From: Fulvivirga imtechensis AK7 | GTDB taxonomy: Bacteria > Bacteroidota > Bacteroidia > Cytophagales > Cyclobacteriaceae | Assembly: GCF_000331535.1 (NCBI RefSeq) | Contig: NZ_AMZN01000084.1 | Span: 1 to 64,000, forward strand | Reading direction: 5' to 3' | Length of the DNA stretch: 64,000 nucleotides | In this document: piece by piece, positions 8,417 through 17,339 of the stretch | Layout of the letters: every line of letters starts with the position of its first letter | Numbering within the stretch: position 1 is the first letter of the stretch | Notes under the pieces: generated by a model | Told to the model about the DNA's origin: nothing | Databases searched by the model: none | The model's input: the letters and a program-made list of their open reading frames with translations, nothing else | Program-made: the position numbers and the translations under genes

Positions 8417-9577
8417 ATGTCTAAAAAAATATTTCCAGCAGAAATATTAAACTTTACCATTGAAACCCAAATAGCTAAAAATACGGTCAAATCACAGGCT
8501 ATATACGTTACGCTTTTGGCCAGTCTCATAATAGCCATTGGGCTACTTCCAATAATTCATATAGATGTCAGTGTGCAAAACAGAGGCATAATAAGGCCAG
8601 ACAGCGAGGTAACGCAAATCATGTCACCAGCTCAAGGCAAAATAGATAAGCTGTTTTTCAACGAAAATGATATGGTGCTAGCGGGCGACACCTTATTGAC
8701 GATTAATTCAAGCAGGGTTTTTAACCAACTGGAATACACAAAAGAAAGGTTACAAGAACTGGAAAGCTACATCAATGATTTGGATGTTCTTTTGCAGGAA
8801 CTTTCCCCATCCGCATTTAACCCTGTCAGCACATTGCATACTGCCAGTTATCAGCGTCAGTATAAAGAGTTTAAGGAATTGATCAATCAGGCCAACCAGG
8901 TCTACATTAAGAAGAAACGAGATTACCATAGAAGTAAGAAATTATTTGAGGGGGAGGCCATTTCTCAGGTAGAATTTGAAAACTCCCGTTTCGAGTTCGA
9001 TAGGTCATTAGCGGATTTCAAAGCATTGCACCTGTCACAATTAACGAAATGGTCTGATGAACTACAAGGGTATAAAAATGAAAGGGAGAAAATTACTTCC
9101 GAGGTTAATAAAATTAAGGAAGATCAAAGGGATTACGTAGTTATTGCTCCCGTGTCCGGTTCCATTCAAGAGCTAAGAGGTTTAGCGGTGGGAGTGCAGA
9201 TTTTTCCCAATCAAAGCCTGTTAAAAATATCACCGGATTCAGAATTGGTGGTGGAAACATATATTTCCCCTTCTGATATTGGTTTGATAAAAATGGATCA
9301 GAAGGTAAATTTTCAAATTGATGCCTTTAACTACAATCAATGGGGGTTTGCTTCTGGTGCGGTCAAAGAAATAGCCAGTGACATCACCATTAAAGACAAC
9401 CAGCCTTTTTTTAGGGTCATTTGCTCAATGAAGGAAACCAGCCTTTCACTGAAAAATGGTTACACTGGGAGGTTGAAAAAGGGCATGACACTCAATTCCC
9501 GCTTTATAATCGCTAAAAGAAGTTTATGGCAATTGCTCTATGACAAAATGGACGATTGGCTCAACCCTAACGCCTGA
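8417..9577 (+). CDS. HlyD-family membrane fusion protein
   Basis: 386 residues. One transmembrane helix (~residues 30-48), then a beta-barrel/lipoyl segment (VQNRGIIRPDSEVTQIMSPAQGKIDKLFFNE), a long alpha-helical hairpin (~95-235) and the second lipoyl half (YVVIAPVSGSIQEL) with a barrel domain. It bridges the inner-membrane exporter to an outer-membrane channel. It lies 11 bp after the CPBP gene and 5 bp before the C39 exporter, so one operon. No TolC gene is present in the window. Confidence 0.88.
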   Translation: MSKKIFPAEILNFTIETQIAKNTVKSQAIYVTLLASLIIAIGLLPIIHIDVSVQNRGIIRPDSEVTQIMSPAQGKIDKLFFNENDMVLAGDTLLTINSSRVFNQLEYTKERLQELESYINDLDVLLQELSPSAFNPVSTLHTASYQRQYKEFKELINQANQVYIKKKRDYHRSKKLFEGEAISQVEFENSRFEFDRSLADFKALHLSQLTKWSDELQGYKNEREKITSEVNKIKEDQRDYVVIAPVSGSIQELRGLAVGVQIFPNQSLLKISPDSELVVETYISPSDIGLIKMDQKVNFQIDAFNYNQWGFASGAVKEIASDITIKDNQPFFRVICSMKETSLSLKNGYTGRLKKGMTLNSRFIIAKRSLWQLLYDKMDDWLNPNA

Positions 9578-9582
9578 TAAGG

Positions 9583-11769
9583 ATGAAAAGAATTCCAAAA
9601 ATAAAACAACACGATATAACTGATTGTGGAGCTGCTTGTTTATCCTCTATTTCATCATTCTACGGCCTAAAGCTACCAATCTCCCGAATAAGACAATTTG
9701 CTTCTACTGATAAAAAAGGGACAAATGTTCTTGGTATGATCGAAGCGGCAGAAAAACTGGGTTTTGTGGCTAAAGGAGTCAGAGGGGAGCTTGACAGTCT
9801 TATCAAAATACCAAAGCCTGCTATTGCTCATGTTGTGGTAAAAGAAGCCTTACAACATTATGTAGTGATATACAAAGTGACAGATAGGAGTATCACTGTA
9901 ATGGATCCCGGAGATGGTAAGGTACATAAATACTCCTACGAGGAATTCAGGAAGATTTGGACGGGTGTTCTGATATTGATTATGCCTGATGAAGGTTTCA
10001 AAGCTGGCGATGAAAAAGTAGCTGTAAAAAAAAGGCTATGGTATCTTCTAAAGCCTCATAAAGGAGTAATGATACAAGCATTGATCGGAGCGGCTGTGTA
10101 CACCATTATAGGCTTGTCCACTTCAATTTATGTTCAGAAAATAGTTGATTTTGTAATTGTTGGTGGTAATACAAATCTCCTTAACCTATTAAGCATCATA
10201 ATGCTGGTGCTCCTGTTACTGCAAATATTTATAGGGATAATGAAATCTGTTTTTACCCTCAATACCGGACAACTCATAGATGCCAGACTCATATTAGGGT
10301 ATTACAAGCACCTGCTAAAATTGCCTCAGCGGTTTTTTGATAATATGCGTGTGGGTGAGATCATATCCAGAGTAAACGATGCTGTAAAAATAAGGACTTT
10401 TATCAATAATACCTTGATTGATTTAATTGTCAATGTGTTTATCGTGGTCTTTGCATTTTCTCTAATGTTCATTTACTACTGGAAACTAGCCTTAATTATG
10501 TTGGCAGTAGTGCCATTGTATATGTTTGTCTACTGGCTAACCAATGTCCTCAATAAGCGAACCCAAAGGAAGTTAATGGAAACGTCTGCTGATCTTGAAT
10601 CGCAATTGGTGGAGTCCTTAAACTCCGTGTACACAATAAAAAGTTTTGGGTTGGAGCCTTACGCTAATCTGAAAACAGAAACAAGATTTGTAAAATTGCT
10701 GGAACAGGTCTATAAGTCTGGCATGAACAATATCTTTTCGAGTAATTCTTCACAATTCCTGTCACGTCTGTTCACGATTATACTACTGTGGGTTGGCTCT
10801 CTTTACGTAATTGACAATGCTATCACACCGGGTGAGCTGCTTTCTTTCTATGCCCTAATAGGCTATCTCACCAGCCCCATCATTAGTTTGATCGGAATGA
10901 ACAAGACACTACAGGATGCTATGATAGCATCTGACCGCCTGTTTGAATTAATGGATTTGGAAAAAGAAGATAATGAAAATAAAATCAAGCTTACCAAAGA
11001 AAAAATAGGCGATATCACTTTTCAGAACGTTTCTTTTAGGTATGGCTCCAGAGCAACGGTATTTGAAGACTTCAACATAAGTTTCGCCCGTGGACAAATA
11101 AATGCTATAGTAGGAGAAAGTGGCTCAGGTAAGACCACACTTATGTCTATTCTTCAAAAAATTTATCCCATTGAAAAAGGCAATGTCTCCATCGGGGATT
11201 ATGATTTAAACTACATTGATATAACACGCCTTAGAGAGGTCGTTTCAGTAGTTCCTCAGAGGGTAGACCTGTTTGCAGGTAATGTCATTGAAAACATAGC
11301 CATTGGTGAGTTTGCACCAAATATGGAGAAAATACTCCAAATTTGTTCGCAGCTAAATATATTGGAGTTTATTAAGTCTCTGCCAAACGGCTTTCATACT
11401 TATTTGGGAGAGAATGGAGCTTCCCTTTCAGGAGGACAAAAGCAGAGAATAGCCATTGCCAGAGCCCTATATAAAGACCCTGAAATCCTTATTCTGGATG
11501 AAGCTACTTCATCCTTAGATTCGGCCTCAGAGCAGTATGTCCAGAAGGCCATCAATCTGATTAAAAAAAGCGGTAAAACGGTTATTCTCATTGCTCACAG
11601 ATTGAGCACGGTCATGAATGCTGACAAGATTTTCGTTCTTTCAAAAGGCACTCTGGTTGAGCAAGGCACTCACAACCAGTTAATAAATTCTAAAGGGGAA
11701 TATTCCAACTTGTGGCAACAACAGTTTCCAATGTTTGAATACGAGAGAGTTCATGAGTTGGTGAGGTGA
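9583..11769 (+). CDS. Peptidase-containing ABC exporter (C39, bacteriocin maturation)
   Basis: 728 residues. Residues 1-140 are a C39 cysteine peptidase with Cys15 (DITDCGAACL), His92 (LQHYVV) and Asp108 (VMDPGDG), all three catalytic residues present. An exporter membrane domain follows (~160-450), then an ATPase with GESGSGKTT, LSGGQKQR and LILDEATSSLD. It should cut double-glycine leaders and export the mature peptides, matching the precursors at 6901 and 7118. The operon apparently ends here. Confidence 0.93.
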   Translation: MKRIPKIKQHDITDCGAACLSSISSFYGLKLPISRIRQFASTDKKGTNVLGMIEAAEKLGFVAKGVRGELDSLIKIPKPAIAHVVVKEALQHYVVIYKVTDRSITVMDPGDGKVHKYSYEEFRKIWTGVLILIMPDEGFKAGDEKVAVKKRLWYLLKPHKGVMIQALIGAAVYTIIGLSTSIYVQKIVDFVIVGGNTNLLNLLSIIMLVLLLLQIFIGIMKSVFTLNTGQLIDARLILGYYKHLLKLPQRFFDNMRVGEIISRVNDAVKIRTFINNTLIDLIVNVFIVVFAFSLMFIYYWKLALIMLAVVPLYMFVYWLTNVLNKRTQRKLMETSADLESQLVESLNSVYTIKSFGLEPYANLKTETRFVKLLEQVYKSGMNNIFSSNSSQFLSRLFTIILLWVGSLYVIDNAITPGELLSFYALIGYLTSPIISLIGMNKTLQDAMIASDRLFELMDLEKEDNENKIKLTKEKIGDITFQNVSFRYGSRATVFEDFNISFARGQINAIVGESGSGKTTLMSILQKIYPIEKGNVSIGDYDLNYIDITRLREVVSVVPQRVDLFAGNVIENIAIGEFAPNMEKILQICSQLNILEFIKSLPNGFHTYLGENGASLSGGQKQRIAIARALYKDPEILILDEATSSLDSASEQYVQKAINLIKKSGKTVILIAHRLSTVMNADKIFVLSKGTLVEQGTHNQLINSKGEYSNLWQQQFPMFEYERVHELVR

Positions 11770-11788
11770 ATGGGATGTAAATCACTAA

Positions 11789-11902
11789 CGACATGCCACA
11801 GGTGAAGTTGATGGTGCAATGCAGGCAGGTTTAAGTGCCGGCAATATCGATTGCGACCTTATAAAGAGTGATCCTAAAGTTAACTACAAAAGTTATGACT
11901 AG
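11789..11902 (+). pseudogene. Possible remnant: C-terminal gene fragment
   Basis: An open frame of 37 codons without a start (RHATGEVDGAMQAGLS..., ending in TAG at 11900-11902) has coding-like composition but no beginning. It may be the tail of a gene deleted when the peptide locus was inserted or rearranged. I do not recognise the family. Confidence 0.3.
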
Positions 11903-12000
11903 AAATCATATCAAAATTGCCTTTACCTCTTTAATTGGTCTAACTTCGTGCCTTTTGGTATATTTTTAATAGATATGAAGCTGAATCTAATCATTTAACA

Positions 12001-13365
12001 ATGAAACAAGTATTTACTCAAAACCCAAAAAGTGCACCTATGACCCCTACACAGCTACTTGGAATTAGTCTATTACTTATGCTACAATTCGCATGTATCC
12101 ATAACTCTGAATTTAGCAATATATCACCTGTGGATAAGAAAGGATATTTGGAGGAGTTTTCTGCTTATTGCAATCATGAGTTTAGCGCTGAGATCATGGC
12201 CGTACGCGCTTCTTTTTTTGGAGATCATGAAAATACCCTAAAATATGCAGTTCAGGATGCCAGGGATAACAGTAGCGATATTGCCGTAATTGACGGTGAT
12301 TATGAAGCTATGAAGTTAAGGGTTGAAAAGGCACTTACAGACAGTACTGTTTCTGAAGATGCCAAAGCAAGGATGCGTGAGTTTTTGGCTTTAATCGAAT
12401 ATCAAACTGATAGGCCCGATTATTTCAAGCGTGTTCAACCACATAATGCGACAGATTTTATTGTTTCTCGGGCAGATCATTTCCAATTTACCCTTATCAA
12501 TGAAGCACATTACAGTTCCCAAAACCGTGCTTTCACTCGTACTCTTTTGCAGCCTCTGTGGGATAAAGGATATAGATACCTGGCTTTGGAAACATTAAGC
12601 TATGATGACCCTGATATTAATGACAGGGGTTACGCTGAACGAAATTCAGGTTTCTATACCGCGGATCCGGTATTTGCAGAAATGGTAGCTGAGGCATTGA
12701 AAATTGGATATAAACTTGTTACCTATGAAACCCGATCCCAATCCATTGCCGATGGAACAGAACGGGATTTCGATCAGGCGATGAACATTTTCAATCAGAC
12801 TATAAAAATTGATTCCAATGCCAAGGTACTCATTCATGCAGGTTATGGTCATATTTTAGAGGTAGGTGACGATGGCTATCAACCCATGGGTGCCCAATTG
12901 AAAAGACTTCTTAATAAAGATGTACTTACCATTGACCAGGAGAGGATGGTTTATCTCCCTGATTCTACAAAAATGAACGCTTTGTATATGGAGGCTCATA
13001 AAAATTTCTCCATTACGGAACCATCAGTGTTCTTAGATGGAAAAAACAAACCCTTTGTCGAACCGTTTGTTCAGGAATCTATTGATATTCAGGTTTTTCA
13101 TCCCAAAACTGAGTTTAAATTTAATCGGCCTACATGGCTGAAATCAGATGAGTCAAATTACTATTTAATACCTGACGATTACCTCGAGTATGAAGGCTCT
13201 CTTATTCAAGCTATTGATATGGATCGGTCGGAATCAGCTATTCCCAATGATCAGACCATCATTAAAAAAAATACTGCACTCGTTTTGCCTCCGGGAAAGT
13301 ATAAAATTCACATTGTTGACCGGAATGGAAATCTGATTGGTCGGGCAACTTTGGAAGCAAATTGA
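12001..13365 (+). CDS. Lipoprotein with EreA/ChaN-like domain
   Basis: 454 residues. The N-terminus carries a hydrophobic stretch and a lipobox-like LQFAC, so it is probably an outer-membrane or periplasmic lipoprotein. Residues ~150-300 (LINEAHYSSQNRAFTRTLL, YLALETLSYDD, KLVTYETRS, KVLIHAGYGHI) follow the pattern of the erythromycin-esterase/ChaN/TIKI superfamily, with conserved His and Glu residues that could bind metal or form an active site. The C-terminal ~110 residues look like a beta-rich domain. Neighbouring genes give no pathway, and an actual enzymatic activity is unproven. Confidence 0.55.
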   Translation: MKQVFTQNPKSAPMTPTQLLGISLLLMLQFACIHNSEFSNISPVDKKGYLEEFSAYCNHEFSAEIMAVRASFFGDHENTLKYAVQDARDNSSDIAVIDGDYEAMKLRVEKALTDSTVSEDAKARMREFLALIEYQTDRPDYFKRVQPHNATDFIVSRADHFQFTLINEAHYSSQNRAFTRTLLQPLWDKGYRYLALETLSYDDPDINDRGYAERNSGFYTADPVFAEMVAEALKIGYKLVTYETRSQSIADGTERDFDQAMNIFNQTIKIDSNAKVLIHAGYGHILEVGDDGYQPMGAQLKRLLNKDVLTIDQERMVYLPDSTKMNALYMEAHKNFSITEPSVFLDGKNKPFVEPFVQESIDIQVFHPKTEFKFNRPTWLKSDESNYYLIPDDYLEYEGSLIQAIDMDRSESAIPNDQTIIKKNTALVLPPGKYKIHIVDRNGNLIGRATLEAN

Positions 13366-13498
13366 TGTTAATGGGCTAGATGAGTCCTACTACATGGAGG
13401 ATGAAATAAAAGAAATACAGTAAAACACTGAGGTGGCCCAGTATCGCTTTTGTTGCAGCTAAAAAATAAGTCATAATAGATTTTGAAACAAATTTATA

Positions 13499-13683
13499 AT
13501 GAAAAATAGGGTAAAAATTAGAATCGGTGTAATAGCGATAGTCATTTACACAGTTGTACAGTTGTACTAATTTCAAATTTAGTATTTAAGATTCTCCCCT
13601 CAGATACAAATGACACCTTGGTCATTTTTCTTATGTTCTCTTTATTCGTAACAATAATTCAAACACGAAAAAAATCTGCTTAG
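13499..13683 (+). pseudogene. Small two-TM protein gene, frameshifted by an 8-bp tandem duplication
   Basis: ATG at 13499 opens MKNRVKIRIGVIAIVIYTVV, then a stop at 13568-13570. An 8-bp unit CAGTTGTA occurs twice in tandem (13551-13558, 13559-13566). Removing one copy restores a continuous 58-residue frame ending at 13683, with a second hydrophobic helix (TLVIFLMFSLFVTIIQ). The intact product would be a small two-TM protein like the next gene. Either a recent mutation or a reversible slippage switch. Confidence 0.5.
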
Positions 13684-13725
13684 ATTCGAAAATTGAAATT
13701 TATTTATCCATTCAAAGGTTAAATC

Positions 13726-13959
13726 ATGAGAAACTGGTTATTTTATTTATGTTTTCTAGCTATCTGTGTGTCCACAGGTCTTTATTGGGCCTGGGTTGTC
13801 AAAGGTAAACCCAGCAAAGAGAGTATTTTATTTATGATTATTGCTGGCGGTATACTCATGACTGTCAGGGCTATCAGCGTGGGAGAAAAACCTTTTGATT
13901 TCAGCTTTAATATCAGGAAAAAATTTCAAAGGTTTAAGAAGGTATGGTTCTCCAAGTAA
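13726..13959 (+). CDS. Small two-TM membrane protein
   Basis: 77 residues with two hydrophobic helices (WLFYLCFLAICVSTGLYWAW and ILFMIIAGGILMTVRAI) and a basic C-terminal tail. No known domain. It resembles the frameshifted gene just upstream in size and topology. A strong hairpin starts at its stop codon. Confidence 0.5.
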   Translation: MRNWLFYLCFLAICVSTGLYWAWVVKGKPSKESILFMIIAGGILMTVRAISVGEKPFDFSFNIRKKFQRFKKVWFSK

Positions 13960-13991
13960 TAAAGTAAATGACGCCAGTCATTTACTTTATT
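13958..13991. terminator. Intrinsic terminator
   Basis: A near-perfect stem, AATAAAGTAAATGAC (13958-13972) with GTCATTTACTTTATT (13977-13991), has a 4-base loop. It begins within the stop codon of the two-TM gene at 13726. The U-rich arm suits termination. Confidence 0.75.
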
Positions 13992-14200
13992 GTTTATCTC
14001 TATTTCAGATATTATATTTGTTACGGCTTATTTTCTAATGAAAGTTCGCAAACACTTCAATCGTTTGAATTAACAAGAAGCCGCTAGAACCTTTTTTCTA
14101 CATCACTTATTTAGATTTCACTTTGAGATTTTACCCCCTAAAGTCTCGTAATTATCTTATCTTATGCTTTAATTTAGATTTCAAATTAACTGTTTCCTCA

Positions 14201-15211
14201 ATGAGTATCACCATAAAAGATATAGCCTCTACTTTGGGCATATCACCATCTACAGTTTCCAGAGCATTGAATGGTCACCCCGACATTAGTGAGAAAACGC
14301 GAAAATCTGTAAAAGACCTGGCAAAAAAGATGAACTACCAGGTTAACCAGATGGCGAGCGGCCTCCGGACAAAGCGATCTTTTACCATAGGCGTACTGGT
14401 GCCGAAGATCGCCAGCCATTTTTTTTCCTCTGCGCTCAGCGGTATTCAGGAGGTAGCTGTAGCGAATAACTACCAGGTACTGATATGTCAAACCAACGAG
14501 TCTCAAAATCAGGAGAGGAAATACGTGAAGTCGTTATTATCGGCCAAAGTGGATGGTTTTTTGATCTCACTGGCCAAAGGGCAGAAGACTATCACCCACA
14601 TTAAAGCCATTGTGGATAATAAGGTGCCATTGGTCTTTTTCGATAGAATAAGCGACAGTTTTAATGTGCCGAAAATAGAGGCCGAAGATTTTAAAGGAGC
14701 CCACCGGGCAGTAACACACCTGATCGATACCGGATGCCGCAAGATTGTGCATCTGGCAGGTCCCGACAACCTTACAGCCAGTTACAACCGCATGCAGGGT
14801 TACAAGCAGGCGCTGAAGGATAAAAATATACCCATTGATGAGAAGCTGATCATCCCGTGTGATTTTGACCCGGAGAATGCCAAAAAAGCAATTCACAGAC
14901 TAATGGGCCAAAATGGTGATATTGACGGTATTTTTACTGTAAATGATGAATTGGGGGTGGAAGCTATTCTAACCTTGAAATCAATGAATATTAAGGTGCC
15001 TGATCAGGTTTCTGTGGTGGGTTTTGGAGACTTTCCTATTTGCCGTATCGTTGAACCCAACTTAACTTCCATCAGGCACAATCCCTATCAAATTGGCCTT
15101 GAAGCGGCACAATGTCTTTTTAGCCAGATCAATCATAAAAATATCGATGGAGGGAGTAGGCGGGTAATTCCTTCTGAATTGGTGGTGAGGGATTCGTCCA
15201 AGACAAAATAG
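14201..15211 (+). CDS. LacI-family transcriptional regulator
   Basis: 336 residues from ATG at 14201, the start that gives the canonical N-terminus MSITIKDIASTLGISPSTVS. An in-frame extension to 14123 lacks family support. Residues 1-55 form the LacI HTH and hinge. The rest is a periplasmic-binding-like sensor domain (FTIGVLVPKIASHFF, GFLISLAKG, VDGIFTVNDELGVEA, VSVVGFGD), normally binding a sugar. No sugar-utilisation genes sit beside it, so its target is not evident. It belongs to the Bacteroidota CcpA-like/LacI group. Confidence 0.88.
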   Translation: MSITIKDIASTLGISPSTVSRALNGHPDISEKTRKSVKDLAKKMNYQVNQMASGLRTKRSFTIGVLVPKIASHFFSSALSGIQEVAVANNYQVLICQTNESQNQERKYVKSLLSAKVDGFLISLAKGQKTITHIKAIVDNKVPLVFFDRISDSFNVPKIEAEDFKGAHRAVTHLIDTGCRKIVHLAGPDNLTASYNRMQGYKQALKDKNIPIDEKLIIPCDFDPENAKKAIHRLMGQNGDIDGIFTVNDELGVEAILTLKSMNIKVPDQVSVVGFGDFPICRIVEPNLTSIRHNPYQIGLEAAQCLFSQINHKNIDGGSRRVIPSELVVRDSSKTK

Positions 15212-15293
15212 GTTTAAAAGATATTGGCTACGCTGCTGCTTTGCCAGCAGCAGCACAGAAGATTTTCTTAGTAAGTGTGTATTTCGCCCATTT

Positions 15294-16244
15294 CTACACT
15301 TCAAAATCACCGGCTTTTATATCGCGCAGCTCGCGGAGGTCGTCATTATTCCAGCTCTCATGAGGAGCGCCCGACAGGTACATAGATGACCCCACATCAG
15401 CCAGTATAATCCCATATTTTTTCATGGCATTCAGTATGATCTGGTTTGTTGGCGAAAAGCCAGAGATGTCGTAGTCGGCTTTTAACCTTAGCTTGGCCCC
15501 AAAGGGTAACAGGTCATCACCAGCCAGATCAGAAACTTTATGGCGGGCCGGGTGTACATAACCGCCATAGATCTTTGCTTTAGGCAAGGTAAACCGTATG
15601 GCATGGTCGATTTCCCCTTTTTCGATTTCAGGATACCTCACCAGCAGGGGAAAGATTGGCAACCCCGCAGCATCCGCTGATGTCCAGGTTTCGGGTCTGA
15701 ATTCTACTTTATTCAAATCAAACAATGCACCGGATGAAGCACCCCATCCATCATTGGTTCTGCTGGCATTGTACAGTTCGTAGAGTATGCCGCTGGCCAC
15801 ATCAACGGATATTACATGGCTATCACCCTTTCCATTACCCTCTACCGGGGCATCCAGTGGAATAGGAAAAGGTCCCGGATCGCTCTCATCACCGTAATTA
15901 CCATCATAATCATTAGCACGATAGGTAATGGCCACTTCCGGCTGGTTGGCGCCAACAACCACATAAGGTATACCAATGGGAGCCCCCTCCCAGGTGCCGC
16001 TACCGAAATCCGTAAAAAGCCCCGTTCCAGGACCTATATTGTTAATGATTTTTGATGAATTGACATCAATAGGTTTTTGTGATATATCCTCATTCAACGG
16101 GTGGGAGGATGGAAAAACTTCTATGTTTTCTGCTTCGGAAAGATCTTTTTGATCATTGCCCGCGGGTGGATCAGCATCATCCGCAGTACAGGAAATAAAG
16201 AAAAGTAAGCCAACGACAACTGAGGTTTTAATAATATTAGTCAT
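15294..16244 (-). CDS. Secreted lipoprotein, uncharacterised
   Basis: 316 residues. Signal peptide with lipobox LLFFISC, a low-complexity acidic linker (~25-65), then a ~240-residue domain containing SHVISVDVASGILYELY, NDGWGASSGALFDL, WTSADAAGLPIFPLLVRY and HAIRFTL. These blocks look like a conserved family of secreted proteins seen in several phyla, but I cannot name it with confidence. It is probably surface exposed or periplasmic. It stands alone, convergent with the LacI gene. Confidence 0.55.
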   Translation of the reverse strand: MTNIIKTSVVVGLLFFISCTADDADPPAGNDQKDLSEAENIEVFPSSHPLNEDISQKPIDVNSSKIINNIGPGTGLFTDFGSGTWEGAPIGIPYVVVGANQPEVAITYRANDYDGNYGDESDPGPFPIPLDAPVEGNGKGDSHVISVDVASGILYELYNASRTNDGWGASSGALFDLNKVEFRPETWTSADAAGLPIFPLLVRYPEIEKGEIDHAIRFTLPKAKIYGGYVHPARHKVSDLAGDDLLPFGAKLRLKADYDISGFSPTNQIILNAMKKYGIILADVGSSMYLSGAPHESWNNDDLRELRDIKAGDFEV

Positions 16245-16340
16245 ATAAATTTCAGTGTCTTAAAAGTTCAAAGCTAGTAATGATTTGTAATAACTATTGC
16301 TGAATGTAACATTTATAAATATATCATGCATATATCAATG

Positions 16341-16390
16341 AATAAGTGTCTGGGCTCCTGTACATTTTGCAGTTAGCCCAGACACTTATT
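16341..16390 (-). terminator. Intrinsic terminator
   Basis: A perfect 16-bp stem (AATAAGTGTCTGGGCT at 16341-16356 with AGCCCAGACACTTATT at 16375-16390) lies just past the stop of the DUF4136 gene. Confidence 0.85.
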
Positions 16391-16417
16391 AGCTATTACT
16401 GATGTGATTTCCGGACT

Positions 16418-17008
16418 TTATGAAGCCGGAAACTCGTCAAAGATCTCATCAATGTAGTTGGCAATCTGTGCTCGCAGGTTATAAGGACGTATGTAATCCT
16501 CTGCAGTACCTCTCCACACTACAGTATTGGAGTCCTTATCGATCAGATCAATTACAAGTGTTCCTTCCGTGTATTCCACCTGATCTACGTCATACCCTAC
16601 GATACTCGTGACGCGGTTGTAGTCGTAATAATAATACCGGTCATAGTATGGATTTACATACATGGCGGGTGCATAATAATCATAGGTAGCGTAAACAGGT
16701 TCTCTGACGGTGGAAGTCTCTTCATCAAACATCATATGCACTAACAACAGCAGATCAGGGTCAGTACGATCAAGTGTATACCCTTCGGCTTGCATTTCCT
16801 GGTTGATTTCGCTTACGATCGTTTGATTTAGAAGTTTACTGTCATATTTGTCATTTAGAATACTGTCTCCATTTGGCAGCCATGCATAAGTTTGGTAGCT
16901 GCGCATATCTACATTGGCCGTCTTGCCTGTCTGAACCCTCGGCCCACAGGCGTGTAAGATCAATAGCATTGAAAAAGCTATTGACACATATTTCATTATC
17001 TTTTTCAT
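16418..17008 (-). CDS. DUF4136 lipoprotein
   Basis: 196 residues with signal peptide and lipobox LILHAC. The domain carries the DUF4136 pattern: SYQTYAWLPNG near the start, an EINQEMQAEGY segment, DLLLLVHMMF, then VDLIDKDSNTVVWRGTAEDY. Such proteins are envelope lipoproteins of unknown function. A strong terminator follows. The Tyr/Asp-rich middle (YYDRYYYYDYN) is a variable insert. Confidence 0.8.
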   Translation of the reverse strand: MKKIMKYVSIAFSMLLILHACGPRVQTGKTANVDMRSYQTYAWLPNGDSILNDKYDSKLLNQTIVSEINQEMQAEGYTLDRTDPDLLLLVHMMFDEETSTVREPVYATYDYYAPAMYVNPYYDRYYYYDYNRVTSIVGYDVDQVEYTEGTLVIDLIDKDSNTVVWRGTAEDYIRPYNLRAQIANYIDEIFDEFPAS

Positions 17009-17339
17009 GGCTAAACTGTTTTAGTGATTTATTTAAATTTGTTTATCATTATATAACCCCAAAAGGATGCCACAAACTGATGTTTTTATGCAACTAATTG
17101 CAGATCAAGGGTTAATATATTTGGATGGGATGAGGCGCATTTTATAACTGTGCCAGTGTACATCGTATTCCCCAGAGTATAGAGATTCGTACATCGTTGA
17201 ACCTGGTGAGGTGACCTGTTATTTGGAGCTACTGGAAGGGCACGCGTTACGCTATCGCTAAACGCGCGCCAGTTTTAAGTATAGTGTATTCCGCAGAGTA
17301 TAGAAAATCGTACATCGTTGTCTCACCGGCCGAAATCTG
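17009..17339. repeat. Gene-free stretch with a 35-bp direct repeat
   Basis: Two copies of a 35-bp sequence (17165-17199 and 17286-17320) agree at about 32 positions and are separated by 86 bp containing CG-rich, partly palindromic DNA (ACGCGTTACG...AACGCGCGCC). No ORF or terminator of note is visible. The repeat lies directly downstream of the PBP1A gene end. Confidence 0.6.

Noticed and set aside
13376-13576. Minus-strand hydrophobic open frame
   Set aside because: It is antisense to the better-supported two-TM pseudogene, whose frame is restored by removing one repeat unit.
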